64,000 nt of DNA from Caulochytrium protostelioides (lineage: Eukaryota; Chytridiomycota; Caulochytriomycetes; Caulochytriales; Caulochytriaceae): contig ML014125.1 of the NCBI GenBank assembly GCA_003615045.1, forward strand, positions 1 to 64,000. The letters are read 5' to 3'. The first letter of the stretch is position 1; every line of letters starts with the position of its first letter. This document shows positions 30,801 through 41,500 of this stretch, piece after piece. The notes beneath the pieces were generated by a model. That model did not search any database, was not told the DNA's origin, and saw nothing but the letters and a program-made list of their open reading frames with translations. Made by a program: the position numbers and the translations under genes.

Positions 30801-33135
30801 TGACGGTCGCCGATCGGGTCAACGGGTGCGGCACGGGTGCAGTTACTCGCGGCTGGACGACGGGCGCCACCGGCAGCGGCGGCCGCCCCGTCGCTGGCCG
30901 AGACGACGTCGCGGCGGCCTGTGGCGCCGGGGTTGCCGACGTGGCGGAGGGGGCGGCCGACCACGGCGCCGCGGTCGCAGGGGCTGTTTCGGGCCAGGCC
31001 GCTGATCGAGGCGTCGCAAACGGCGCGGGTGATCCCAATGCCGACACCATCGCGGCTCCCGCGGCCACGGTCGCCGCCGTCGCCGCCGCCGCTGTCGTGG
31101 CGACAGCGGCGGCGGGAGCCTGCGTCTGAATCGAGAGCCCCGAGGGATGGGACCGGGCGCTCGCGAGCCAGCTCGAGGCCGACGGCACGACGGGCAGCGG
31201 TTGCGGCGCCCGCTGAAGCCGCGGGCTCTGCGTCGGACTCGGATGGAGGCTCTGGTTTGGGCTCGAAAAGCCCGCCTCCTCTTCGACGATGTCGATGGGT
31301 GCCGTTTTTAACGAGTTGCCCGGATTCGCCGTATTCGCCAGGCTAGCCGTATCAGCAGCGTATGGGGTGTTAGCGGTCTTTACCGTGCTGGCAGGGCTGG
31401 CGGCGGCTTGAGCAGTGCTGGCGGTGTCGGCGGTCTTCGCCGTGTTGGTGATCCTGGCAGCTCGTGGCGGATCGAAGGGAACCGATGCGTCATCCGATTC
31501 AGCTTCAGAGTCCGACGCGACTTCAGAGGGGATCGCCGGGGGTGAGGCGGATCGCTGGGTGGTGGGCCGTGCTTGGATCTGCGAGATGGTCGGTGGTGCG
31601 GTGGCAGCGGCTGGCTGGCGAGCGGGCGCCGCCATCACGTCGTTTTCCACGTCGTTTTCCACGTCGTCTTCCACGTCGTCTTCCACGTCGTCGGGGTCCT
31701 GTTCACTCAGCTCCGCGGCTTCTTCCGTCTCGATGCGGTCTGCGCGAGCCGTCCTGGGTGGGGTCGGCGGCGACGCCCGCGAGGCCGAGCGCTCGTCATC
31801 GTCCTCTTCATCTTCCGAGAGCACCACCAACGGCGACTGGTCGCCGTCGCCATCGCTCGCGCTGCTTAGATCGTCGTCCCGGCTGCTGGCTCGAGCATGT
31901 GGCGGCATCGCGTCAGGCCGCGACTGCTTTAATACATCGGCTTCCGAGTCGGCCCCAGAGCGCGGGCGGGCGCCCGTCGCCGCGTCCGTGGCGGCGTCCG
32001 TCTCGTCGTCGTCGGAAAGCATATCAAAGTCGAGCGGATCACTCGCGGAGGTCGCCGCATCCTCCGGCCCGGCCTCGGGCGCCGCCACCGACGGTCGCTG
32101 CGGTGGCGGCGGCGTCGCGGCGCGCAAGGCTGCCGAGGCCGCGAGCGATGGCGAGCGCGTGTTGGCCGATGAGCCGTCCGAGAAGTCGTGCGGCTGCACG
32201 ACGGGTACCCGGACACTTGCCTCGTCCTCGCCGGCGAGAAGGTCGCCCTGCGACGACGAGCGCGAGAGAGAACGCGCATCGTGGATGCTGGGCGGCGCTG
32301 TAATATCAGAGACGGCGAGCGATGGGGACGCGGACGACGCGGACGGATGGGCCTCTGCGGGCGCCGTGGACGCCACAGGGACGCCCCTCGCCGCCGTCGC
32401 CGTCGCTGCCACGCTGAGCGTCGGCCGGCTCAGATGGACCGAGTGGTCGTCGTCCTCATCATCGAGCAGACGCGACTCGACGATCGAGACCTGGTCAGGC
32501 GTCATGGTGACGGCCAAGTCGGTCGGCAGCGCGATCGACTCGGATAGACCTTCCGCCGCCAGCGCCGACGCCGACGGTGCCGCGGAAGCATGGGGTTCGG
32601 ACGCGGATGCCGACGCCGACGGCGATGCCGGGGGTTCGGTGCGTCCGTTCGGCTGGGATGACGGCGCGGGGCCTGGATGGGCACCCATCTTCGGAGTTCC
32701 TGGCACTTGCACGGGCGTCTCTTTCGCCGCAGCCGCGGCCTTTACGGCCGTCGGGGCCGGCGCGGCCGATGTTGTGGCCGCGGGTGCCTTGGCATCGCCG
32801 CGGCTCACACTCGCTGTGCCGCTCCCGGCGGCGGCGGCGGCGGCGGCGGCCTTGGCCTTCTCGGTCGTATACAGCCGGCGGTAGTGCTCATCGCACGGAT
32901 GGTCCCAGATCGACTCGCCGGTCGTGAAGTTGAAGTAGTAGACGTTCCCGTCGGGCGTCTGCACGGGTTTCCAGTCCGCCGGCAGCGGCGCCTTCAGCGA
33001 GTCGCGCGCAATCCAGAGGAACTCGGGCTCCGTGTCGGGGTCGATGCCCAAGTACGTCGCATACTCGATGATCTCCTCTTCGGTCGGTTCGTAGTTCTGG
33101 TCGTGCTCCTCCTCGAGGATCACCTGCTCGGCCAT
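27850..33135 (-). CDS. CEP164: CEP164-like centriole distal appendage protein
   Basis: The 1761-residue single-exon product matches CEP164 of mother-centriole distal appendages, which docks the basal body to the membrane and, in animals, recruits TTBK2 through its N-terminus. Residues 1-95 match closely: a helical segment with EEIIEYATYLGIDPDTEPE, then a WW domain (W55 to P80) with NVYYFNFTTGESIWDHPCDEHYR. Residues about 100-850 are low complexity (Ala/Ser/Pro and acidic), including a DDVE/NDVE repeat coded at 31637-31692. Residues about 858-1138 are a long Gln/Glu/Arg/Ala coiled coil. The C-terminal third is Pro/Ser/Arg-rich, with a second short coiled coil near 1395-1460 and a cysteine cluster (CALCC...CRSC) near 1510. 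The start (ggccATG) fits the local consensus. Identity rests on the N-terminal domain and the overall plan. Confidence 0.93.
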   Translation of the reverse strand: MAEQVILEEEHDQNYEPTEEEIIEYATYLGIDPDTEPEFLWIARDSLKAPLPADWKPVQTPDGNVYYFNFTTGESIWDHPCDEHYRRLYTTEKAKAAAAAAAAGSGTASVSRGDAKAPAATTSAAPAPTAVKAAAAAKETPVQVPGTPKMGAHPGPAPSSQPNGRTEPPASPSASASASEPHASAAPSASALAAEGLSESIALPTDLAVTMTPDQVSIVESRLLDDEDDDHSVHLSRPTLSVAATATAARGVPVASTAPAEAHPSASSASPSLAVSDITAPPSIHDARSLSRSSSQGDLLAGEDEASVRVPVVQPHDFSDGSSANTRSPSLAASAALRAATPPPPQRPSVAAPEAGPEDAATSASDPLDFDMLSDDDETDAATDAATGARPRSGADSEADVLKQSRPDAMPPHARASSRDDDLSSASDGDGDQSPLVVLSEDEEDDDERSASRASPPTPPRTARADRIETEEAAELSEQDPDDVEDDVEDDVENDVENDVMAAPARQPAAATAPPTISQIQARPTTQRSASPPAIPSEVASDSEAESDDASVPFDPPRAARITNTAKTADTASTAQAAASPASTVKTANTPYAADTASLANTANPGNSLKTAPIDIVEEEAGFSSPNQSLHPSPTQSPRLQRAPQPLPVVPSASSWLASARSHPSGLSIQTQAPAAAVATTAAAATAATVAAGAAMVSALGSPAPFATPRSAAWPETAPATAAPWSAAPSATSATPAPQAAATSSRPATGRPPLPVAPVVQPRVTAPVPHPLTRSATVSLPAAPSTSVDHPQPALKAATNVTSELSRAKTTRTTALVSARPKAASEPHLGIETAVSGSASATASATAAAAAAAAASASAATTLLLEQQRALFARGAQQLEQLKANEEQRMARLLEDTQQQHERQLQALREADEARVAAVREEAQQAREAQLAALRRDEHQRMAAALLSTQKDRDAKLQQARTDDAERLASTLAQTQADREARLAALSREERAQTAAALESAQREREAQLRAYEAAEQAAVAEQLSSLRQRLHADLRTFKEHELETMQQRIDADAAQAAAAREAARQRERDQDAAQWQRERDAHLARSQQQLKDLENEWALKQKQREADLNHAFERRRDELTATHAAASERLQALLSRALSRMAIEMAPSPSPAAAAASAAPAPASAVASASGSAAAPTASPAPGSAPVPPTIVTRMNAPAPSARSASPTRVSPLALRPHRPLPVPPTHAAPAVLAPPPPPMAAPMPAFPTATDTLLASQGQPLRPSDLEGPGPPASRAPARGAAAADDPGTRAASPEKRIQEFKKLTRALESRIEAFQSPFDSALWEATAAAPATTSLPLPAQDPRASSMGAAVPTAMHAATLQGTMPPPQPPQLLQPSALSPTSAWPSLTVEPVLASSTRQRLQDRLDEDERQLAQARQMLAQEQADYAAMQNQLRLQARLHIAQDEAHTTSGVRPVTGGQMGYVHVPAGETDPDADTDALPVRPAPAPAPRGRRVARDAGAAVVACALCCESDLGAANCRSCRAAAERARVQYVRLPREHSPESPTIAVVARPSAREARGGHGGSASSRRRAPSPSMSPRPRSPSPAASYDSRPPLSVDDVEDELTRLLMALRASGRSTRQQRLPRSLPVIASPSASPASLRPRPPPAMTWSRFDVTAHPLRSRRRRPASPVMTLPSDYTAAAMASSSPWTPASGRIAPRSAAPTSISASTTRTPATAWTGSHRDWRAETARSEALLKEHTAWIKRFARQHPQLHVSPL
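31637..31692 (-). repeat. 12-bp coding tandem repeat inside CEP164
   Basis: Four to five copies of a 12-bp unit (acgtcgttttcc, later acgtcgtcttcc on the plus strand) encode alternating D-V-E-D/N tetrapeptides. A unit length divisible by three keeps the frame when copies are gained or lost. Confidence 0.85.
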
Positions 33136-33749
33136 GGCCGCCGCTGCAACGGGGCGCCGTGGGCGCCGGAAGCGGCGCCGTGGACGACGACGGCGGCGGT
33201 CGACGGGTGGCAGCGACCGGGCGGTAGTGGCGTCGCTAGCAGGGCGCGAGCAACGACGCGAAAGCGAGATCTAATGCAACTGCGTTGACGCGAAAGTGTC
33301 GCGAGGATACGGCCGTCCAGAGAAGCAACGTTAGTGGGTCTAGACCGGCGGGGCCATCCGATGCGCGCGGCAAGGTCAACGGCGTCGGCCCTCTCAAGAC
33401 GAATGCATGGGAACCTGGCGTTCGAGCTTCGAGACGAGCAACCACCCATCCCCGTCTTGAGTGGCTTTGATGCCGCCGATCGGCCGACGGGTCTTGGAAC
33501 ATGCCGGCATTCCTGCCAGCAGCCCATCATCGCATCGCGACCGACCCGTCGACGCCGCTGCTGCGGCCATCGCCGCCGCTGCCGTCGCCGCTACCGCGGT
33601 CGCCGCTCGCGCCGGCGTTCAGTTACCGCGACCCGCACGGCGCGTCAGGCGATTTGTGCGATCTGCCCCCGCCGGGCGATGGGATCGGCCGCAGACGCTG
33701 GTCGTGTGCCCAGCGTTGGTTTTGTAACTCCGCAGCCGCGACCGTCGTC

Positions 33750-33781
<32 letters not shown>

Positions 33782-34524
33782 GATGGAGGGCGCAGGGATG
33801 GGGAACCGCTGCCGATCGTGACGCATCGAGTACGAAAACTGCTTCATGCTTGGCGGCACACAGGGACACAACAGCGAGGAGGACGGCATGACACACACGT
33901 GAGCACACACTGACACACGCGGTTATGTTCGTGGGGATGACGAGCCGGCTGGGATAGTTGAGTTCAAATGCCATGTTCGACATTGGTTTCGACCTGACAA
34001 TCAACGTTCGAGGTGTACTATGCGGCTTGTCGATCATGGCGATACACAGTCAGCACGGGGTGGCGATGTTAAGTAGACTTCACAACTCGGCATCAAGTAT
34101 GGTTGAGCAAACGGTTGCAAGGTCGTTTGGTGTCGGTACCAAAGCTACCTTGGGTATCGCGGATTTGTATCGCAGATATCCGGTTCACCCTAGTCAACGG
34201 ACAGAGTTTGTAGCTCAACGTTAATTCACGCGATCAAGGGGATCGAATCATTCCTATCTCTTCTTGATACTCGACACGATCCACCACCCATCTTGACGAT
34301 ATGGTGTTACAAGTGACCCTATTCACAAAACTCTATTTACAATAGATGGAGCCAGCATCGCCTTGTAGATTCGTTCGTGCCACTCTAGACATCGTAACGA
34401 CAACCGAACAGGTACATCGACGGATGCGATCTGCTCGAAGAGTCTACCGCGAGGCGGATGTCACCCTCAAGACGGCCATCGATGACAGTGCGAAGCTCAC
34501 CAGGCCAGCAGGCCAGTGCCTTCC
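33136..34524. other. Intergenic region, CEP164 promoter side
   Basis: About 1.4 kb without a recognised gene. It contains a GCC trinucleotide run (33750-33781). From about 33900 to 34400 a block is clearly lower in GC than its surroundings, resembling 1-600 of the window. Frames there (for example a plus-strand frame ending at 34224) are not similar to proteins I know. No snRNA, 5S rRNA or tRNA signature was found. Confidence 0.5.
33750..33781. repeat. GCC trinucleotide repeat
   Basis: About ten consecutive gcc units in the CEP164 upstream region; a simple sequence repeat. Confidence 0.85.
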
Positions 34525-35403
34525 TTAGCAGGAGTGCCCCAGGTGCCCCAAGATCTGCGCGAGCCGCCGCTGCGACTGCTTGCGCTGCGCATCGATCCAA
34601 GCGTGATACGTGGCTGCCGGCCGGGCAGCCTCGGCATCCATCTGTGGAGACGATCGTGATGGCGACGAGGGCGACGGCACCGGTAACGATATCGAGTATA
34701 GTGCGTCGACGGCAGAGGCCGCGGAGGTATGTCGGGTATGCCGCGACTCGGCCTCCAACGTCTCGGCGGCCGGCGCCAGGTGTTCCTGCCGGGTCCAGAG
34801 CCACGTGGCCCGCGGCGGGAAGCACGTGGGCGCCACGCGGTCGTTGTAAGCCGTCTCGATGGCTTCCACGGTGCGGCACGGCGGCATCGCCATCGCCGTC
34901 GGAATGGCCGCGGCGTCCGAGAGGAACGACGCTGTCCATGGAGACGCCGTGGGAGCGGAAGGCGACGGAACCGCGTCTGGTGAGAACGCGCGTGCGGGAT
35001 TCCATGCCTCTGAGAAGTCCAGGGCATCGGCATCCGCGCCGCCGTCGTCCTCCTGCATCCTGCGCTCGTCGTCAGCGGCGGACGACGGCGACGGCGACGG
35101 CGACGGCGCGAGCGCCGTGGGCATCGCTCGTGCCCTGGCCGGAGGCGGCGTCGGCGATCGTCCGCTTCGGGCGTCTGACGGTCTGGGTGAAGCCGAATGG
35201 AAGGCCGTGAAGGCGGCGTCGGTATGGTGCATCAGGGCCGCGGCGTCGCGAGTGATCCGTGGTGGTGCCGACGGCGATGGTGGCCATGGCGGTGAAGGGT
35301 GGGCAGCGTGAGGGGCGTGCCAGGACGTGGCGCGCTCAACGCGGTCGCGGGCATCGCCGACCAGACTGGGGAGGCCACTGGCCTTCGGATGGCGCGGGAT
35401 CAT
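34525..35403 (-). CDS. Unrecognised Ser/Pro-rich protein (hypothetical)
   Basis: A minus-strand frame gives 292 residues from the first ATG at 35403; it stays open without ATG to 35580. I do not recognise it. It is Ser/Pro/Ala-rich with a run of S-P pairs, an acidic patch (DDGGADADALDF), and a more ordinary C-terminal 110 residues containing VEAIETAYNDRVAPTCFPP, WLWTRQEHL and a basic amphipathic end (AQRKQSQRRLAQIL). That last part has aromatic and charged residues spaced as in a real helix, unlike the Arg-rich shadow frames. Against it, the ATG has AGC before it rather than the ACC/GCC seen at nearly every other start here, so the true N-terminus may lie on an upstream exon. It runs in the same direction as IFT46 and CEP164. 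Confidence 0.4.
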   Translation of the reverse strand: MIPRHPKASGLPSLVGDARDRVERATSWHAPHAAHPSPPWPPSPSAPPRITRDAAALMHHTDAAFTAFHSASPRPSDARSGRSPTPPPARARAMPTALAPSPSPSPSSAADDERRMQEDDGGADADALDFSEAWNPARAFSPDAVPSPSAPTASPWTASFLSDAAAIPTAMAMPPCRTVEAIETAYNDRVAPTCFPPRATWLWTRQEHLAPAAETLEAESRHTRHTSAASAVDALYSISLPVPSPSSPSRSSPQMDAEAARPAATYHAWIDAQRKQSQRRLAQILGHLGHSC

Positions 35404-36116
35404 GCTTGCGGGACTCGCAGTCGGGGTCGGGGGAACCGTGGAATCAGGCGGAACCAGGGAGTCGTCCAATCTCCGCTCACTGAGGGAGAAAAGTCCGCTC
35501 CGACGGTCGACCGGCGATCGGCGTTCGGAGCCGGTTCGGAGATCGGCGATTGGCCAAAGGCAGTCACGATCGATCGGCACAGGCGACGGGTGTTCTGGAC
35601 GAATTCAGCCGACCATACCAAAAAGCCCTCGAGACCAGGAGGGGTACGCGATGGAACCGCGACCTTTGCCCGTCCGTCGGCCTTTCATCCCACCGTCTGA
35701 ATGACGGCCGCTGCCCTGCGACGGCGCGGTGGCCACCCCTCGCTTGGATGCGTCCGATCTTGATCGGAGCGCCATGGCCACGGCGCGGCATGGCCGGCAT
35801 CCCCGACCAGGACGCCGGTGGCCGGTGCGCGGCGGCCGTGTCGCACGCCTCGGCCCTGGGCGGCCCTGGCCATGGTATCCCGGCGGCGGCGGCGGCGGCG
35901 GCGAGATCGGCCGTCGGCCGGGTGCCCGCGCTGCGCTGAAGCCTCGCCGCCGCCGGGTCCCTGCCGCCGCGCCGGCTCCGATTGCTTCCGATCCGCATGG
36001 TGGCGCCTTCGCGCCTTCGAGCCGATCCGCGGCGTGGCGCCGCGTGGCGCAGCACCCGGCCGGCCGCCGCGCGCCGTCGGCGTTCGTGGGGGTAGCATAT
36101 CTGATAGGAGCCATGT
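35404..36116. other. Intergenic region downstream of IFT46
   Basis: About 0.7 kb of GC-rich sequence between the IFT46 stop and the hypothetical frame. It should hold the IFT46 3' UTR and the promoter or first exon of the hypothetical gene. Overlapping frames on both strands are Arg/Pro-rich. A GGC run lies at about 35880-35905. Confidence 0.5.
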
Positions 36117-37736
36117 TTACAAGACAAGCACGTCGGAGCTGCCTAAGGGCCCTTCGAACGGCCGCGTCGACTCGCGGCCCGAGCCGCCGTCGGTCCCGCC
36201 GTGGCCAGCGCTCGCGCCCATGGCCATACCCCCCATACCGCTGCCGTCGGACCCGACCGGGTCGGAGGAGGCGCCGCTGCCGAGCCGCCCGCCGGCACCC
36301 AGCGGGGCGCCCGCGGCCGCTGCCGCCGCCGCTTCGGCCGCGCTGCCGGGCCCGAGCACGGGCCGGAAGTGTCCCGAATTCTGGAACTCCGAAAACAACG
36401 AAAACACCAGGTGCAAGGCTTCGATCAGGCCGGTGGTCTCCTTCGTCTTGCCGGCGCCGGCCGGCGCCGGGGCGCCAGCCGGCAGCGCGTGGGCCGAGCG
36501 GACCGGGATGTCGAGGAGAACGGCGACGAGCGCGGCGTAGTCCTTGAAGGCGAGCGGGACGCCGGCGTCCGGGAGCAGCATCTGGCGGAGCGTGCGCTCG
36601 ACGTCGCGCGGCCACTGCTGCATGAGGTCGTCGATCTCGGGCATCGGCGCCGTATACTGCACCGACGGCGGCGGCTGCTGCTGGTGCAGCGTCTTGATGG
36701 ACGACAGCCATCCGTCGATGCGCTTCGGGTTCTGGCGGACCTCTGCGGCCGTGAGCGTATGCACGGCCTGCGTCTGGTCGGGCGCGAGCGTCTTGGACAT
36801 GTTGCGTAGAAAGAAGACGAGCGCCGCGGGGTCCGACTGCTGCGGGGCGGGCTCGTCCACGAGGCCCAGCCCGAGCCGCGTCGGTTCGCCATCAGGCCGC
36901 GCGATCTTGATCATGCCGTCGATGTCCCCAATCGCCGGAATGTAGTCGGGCACGAACGGCTTCAGCTCGGTGTCCAAGTCGAGGATCTGCGGCTTGTACC
37001 GCTTGATGTGCGCAAACACAGATTCGAGCTCGGCCTGCTGGGCGGCGTCGCCGGAACTCCGTGGACTGCATAGCAATGAGGAAAGGTGAGGGGCCATGAA
37101 TGACAACGGACGAACGCTGTTCGTGTTTGCATCGTCGGAAAAGCAAGGGACTTACAGGGTCAGGTTGAGCGACTCGCCGTCGTCGAGACTCGCGTCGGTG
37201 CTGCTCCGCGTATACTTGTGAGCCGGCCGCGGCGGCGACGAGGACGAGGACGACGCCGCATGCGGCGGACGCCGTGCATGCGATGCTGGCGGCGCTGCGT
37301 GGTGGTGGCGCGCGCCCGCCCCGATCATGTACGGGCCAGCGTCATCGTCGTCGTCGTCGCCGTCTTCTTCGTCATCATCCAGATCATCGTCCAGATCGTC
37401 TTCCGGATGCCCACCGACAAGGGCCGCATCGTTGCGCGGCGGCGAGTCGCCGAGCGACGCCGATCCCGGGTCCGACGGCGCTGGCGACCGCACGCGGCCG
37501 GAGCCGGCAAGACCCGTGCCGACCGTCGTCGGTCCGGACCCGCCGCCGCCGCCGCCGCGGCCCATGGCGCTCGAGGGCCGCAGGTGACCTTCGCGGACAT
37601 GCGCTGGTCGCGGCCACTCGTTGTCGGAGCTCTGGGTGCCGTCGTCGTCGTCGTCGTCGTGGCTGTCGCGGCTGTGGTCATCGTGGCCGTTCAGCCCCAG
37701 AGTCCCGTTGGCGCGGCCGTCCCGTCGGACCGACAT
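36117..37736 (-). CDS. IFT46: Intraflagellar transport protein 46, two exons
   Basis: The 509-residue product is a core subunit of the IFT-B complex, which carries cargo along the flagellum from base to tip; in algae IFT46 is linked to outer-dynein-arm import. The exons are 37156-37736 and 36117-37065, with an 89-base intron (GTAAGT...CAG). The junction keeps frame exactly (1530 nt) and joins LNLTL to PRSSGDAAQQAEL. Residues 1-193 are disordered, with aspartate-rich blocks as in other IFT46 proteins. The conserved core at about 200-420 has IKRYKPQILDLDTELKPF, PDYIPAIGDID, DEPAPQQSDP, QYTAPMPEIDDLMQQWP and LFSEFQNSGHF. The tail is Gly/Ala-rich. The start (cgccATG) fits the local rule. A frame starting inside the intron at 37106 should not be used. 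The gene is divergent from PEX1 across about 770 bases. Confidence 0.96.
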
Positions 37737-38099
37737 GGCGAAGCGCCGATGCCCAGGATGCGCGCGCGCGGTGGATCAGAGGTCGGGGGCCGCCGGTATG
37801 GACGCGGTCGTATCAATCAAGGCGAAGCAGGCAGTGGCGGCGGTATCGATGACTTCGAGAAGCGCTGCTGGCGTAGGGTTGACGATTCCCGCTTCCTCGA
37901 CCCATCCGCGGCGCGGCTTCACGAGCCCCAGCGAGAGATCTCGGATGCGAACGCTCGGCACGACGCCCATCGAACGGCTGGACGGCCGCGACGAAGACCG
38001 GCACAACCGCTGAATGCTCCCAACGGCATCTGCCGTACGAACAGCCTGCGAGCGTCCGACACGGCGGCGGCGCTCTCGCGGTAGCCGATCTCGTCGCCT

Positions 38100-38130
<31 letters not shown>

Positions 38131-38509
38131 GCACAGCCTCGAGCACACCGCGGGTCGGCCGTCGGGGGGAGGGCGGCGCTGCCGCGGCGATCCGTGGCTC
38201 AGCCCGCGGGGACGCTAGGCACCGTCGGCTGCGCCACGCGTGAGCGGCGCGTGGGCCCTGGCGGCGCCGCCATTGCTCGCCGCCCGCTCCCAACGCCGGG
38301 GGCCGTTATCACGCGGCAGCCGCGATCACGCGAGACCTCTGTCCGACCGAGCCGTTGGTATCCCGTCCGCGTCACTTGGACGAGTCTGCGGCGATCGTAT
38401 GAACAGCGGCGGCGGCCCATGACGACGAGCCCGCGCCACCACGGCGATCCCCGCCGCGCTGAACCCCCCGTTGCCGCCCGCCCGCGCCACCGCCCGCGCT
38501 GCTAGCGCC
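37737..38509. promoter_or_regulatory. Divergent IFT46/PEX1 promoter region
   Basis: These 773 bases separate the divergent start codons and must contain both promoters. A GGC run lies at about 38099-38125. On the minus strand there is a 64-codon ATG frame (37776-37970) whose stop is 39 bases before the IFT46 start; see findings. I see no TATA box. Confidence 0.5.
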
Positions 38510-41500
38510 ATGCCGGTGCGCCTGACCGTTCGCTGCGTCCCGCTGCGGTCCTGCTTTGTCCAGCTGCCCGCGCCATGGGCCGCCGCCCTGTCGGACCGCC
38601 TGGCGCGCGGCCCGCTGCTCTTTGAGATCGCCGCCGACGACGGGCGCACGTGGCCCGTCTCGTGGGCCGGCGGCAGCGCCGCCACAGGCGCCGCCGCCAC
38701 GGGCACGGAGGGCGTGATCGAGCTCGATGCCTCGTTCGCCGAGGCCAACCATCTCGCCGCCGGCGCTGTCGTCACGGTCATGCAGCTGCCGCTCGCCGCG
38801 GCGCCCGTCGCCACCGCCGTGGCCGTCGAGCCCCTGACGCCCGCCGACTGGGAGACCGTCGAACTCCATCCGGAGTACCTCGAGTCTCAGATCCTCAACC
38901 AGGTGCTGGTTGTGCAGCGCGGACAGGTCATCACGGTCTGGGTGCACCACCAGACCCGCATCCAATGCCGGATCGTGGACGCGACAACGGCGCCGGGCGG
39001 CGCCATGGACCCGGGTCCCATGGCGGACGACGGCGCCCGCGACGACGACGACGACGACGCGGACCACGCCGGCACCGAGAGCAAAGGCCGCCGGCGCCGC
39101 GTCCGGCTCGCCACCGACACTGAGCTCATCATCGCGCCCAAGACGCGGGTGATCCGCGCCGATCACGCGGCCGCCAGCCGCGACACCGCCGGGTCCCCGC
39201 AGGCCGCCGCGGCGTCCCAGCGGCGGCCGCCCGCCGTCGTGATGGACCGCTGGTGCCGCGTCCTGCCCGCCGCCTGGCTCAAGCATCCGCTGACGTCGTG
39301 CCAGGGCCACGACCGGTGGGCCGTCGTGCCACAGGATCCCTTCGGACACTGCCCCTCGGCGCCGCCTCAGATCGTGATCGAGCGGCCGGTGACGCTGGAA
39401 TTTCACGCGCCTGCCGCCTCGGCGGCGTCGGCGGCACATCGCCCGTCCGCCAGCGAGGACGCCGCGGAATGGACGCCACCGGGACACCAACGCCACGCGT
39501 GGCAAGCCCTGCTGCCGTTCCAGACGTCTGCGGCCGTCCCGGCCGGCCACATCGTGCTGTCGGCCGCGTTGCGCCGCGACCTGGCGGTGCGAACCGGGCA
39601 GCGGGTCCGCGTGCGCGCCTACGACCGCCGCGTCAGCGTGCCGTGTCCGCGGCTCGCGCTGACGGTGCACCGGCTCGACGCCGCGCCGTTGCCGAAGGGC
39701 GTCACGCTGTCGACGCTGCTCGCGGAAGCGCTGCTCCGCCCGACGTCCCGTGGCGTCAACCGTCTCTTCCTGGCGCGCGGGCAGCCTTTCGCGTTTCCCA
39801 TCGCGCGTTCGCGTATGAACCACGACGCCAATGGCATGCATGCTCGTATGAATGCCACCATGGATGCCCCCGTGGATGCTGATGGCACGAACGGCGCCGT
39901 GGGTGCCACCGCGTCACCTGATGCGGAGGCAGACGACCCCGTGCTGCGGTGCATGATCTCCTGTGAGGCCCATCCATTCGTCGAATGCGATCTCGACGTT
40001 CAATTAGAAATAATCGTCGCGCCCGGTCGGTATGTCCTTGCGGACGGCCGCACCCTGCAAAGCCGCAGCGGCAGCGGCATCTCCTCTCAACCGCACGATC
40101 CCGCCGCATTATCGTCGGCGCCATCAACCAGTGCCGATGCGGCGGCAGCCAAGGAAGCCGACGAGACGGCGCGCATCGATGCGGCCATCCAGTGGCTGGA
40201 CGGCGCGCCTGCGACGCCCCACGTCCCGTTGCTCGCTCTGCCCGACCTGGAAGCCCTGTATACCCCGCTCGCGGATGTCCGCGCCGCGCTCGTGGACGTC
40301 CTGGGCGCGCGGCGCCTCGGCGGCGTCCTCGTCGTCACGGGCAACCCGGGCGTCGGCAAGACGACCGCGCTCACCCAGCTCATCACGAGCCGCGATCTGC
40401 GCCAGGCCACGCTTGCCGTCGCCGTCCGCGTCGACACTGAGGCCTGGCTGGGCATGCCCTGGCCGGCCGTCCAGCGCCGGCTCGCCCTGCTGTTCCGCCA
40501 CGTGGCGCAGCATGCGCCGGCCGTGCTCCTCATCGACCAGGCCGGCAGCTACCTGGGCGACCCACCTGCCCACGACGGCGGCGACGCTAGCCAGGCCGGC
40601 GTCCCGCGGCCCGCCTTGACGTCCCGGACCGGACTCCACCGCCGCGCAACGCAGCTGCGCCACATGGTCGCCCGCCTCATCGAGCAGGCGCCCGTCGCCG
40701 TCGTGCTTGCAGAGACCCAGGGTCAACCGCTGCATGCGCAGCTGCGATCGCTGGACGACGGCTTTGTCCAAGGCGTGTGGGAAGTCACGGCACCCGAGCT
40801 CGGGCAGCGCCGCGCTGCGGTCAAACAGATGCTGCCGGCCCTCGCGCCGGGATTCGCGATCGCCTGCCCGGACCCCGTGGCGCTCCATGTGGCCGAGCGC
40901 ACGTCGGGCTACGTCTACGCCGACATGGCCGCCGTCCTGCAGCGCGCGATCGGCGGGTGTATTGAGCGCGTCGGTCCCGACAGTCGTGCCGACGCTTTCG
41001 CTTTGCAGCGCCAGGACATTGCCGCCGCCTTGAACGGCTTTCTGCCGCGGCAGCTGCACGTCACCGGGAGTGCCGGCGCCACCGGGGACGACGCCGTAGC
41101 GTGCGATTGGGATCACGACGTGGTCGGCATGGACGACGTGAAGGCCGTCATGCTGGAAACGCTGCTGTGGCCGACGCAGTATGCGCGCGTCTTTGCGCAG
41201 TGCCCGTTGCGGCTGCGCTCGGGCCTGCTGCTGTACGGCGTCTCGGGCACCGGCAAGACGCTGCTGTGCACGGCGGTGGCGCAGCGCGTCGGGCTGCCGA
41301 TCATCAAAGTCAAAGGCCCCGAGCTGCTCGGCAAGTACATCGGGCAGAGCGAGGCCGCGGTCCGCGACGTCTTCCGCCGCGCGAAAGCGGCACAGCCGTC
41401 GATTCTGCTGTTCGACGAGTTCGAGAGCATCTGTCCGCGCCGCGGCGGCGACCATACCGGCGTCACGGACCGCGTCGTCAACCAGTTCCTCACGGAGCTC

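Noticed and set aside
36117..37106. IFT46 as a 329-residue protein starting at 37106
   Set aside because: That start lies inside the intron. Splicing 37156 to 37065 gives an exact frame with the acidic N-terminal exon typical of IFT46.
38471..38509. PEX1 start extended to 38471
   Set aside because: The codon there is TTG. The first ATG with the local context is at 38510 and matches the family N-terminus.
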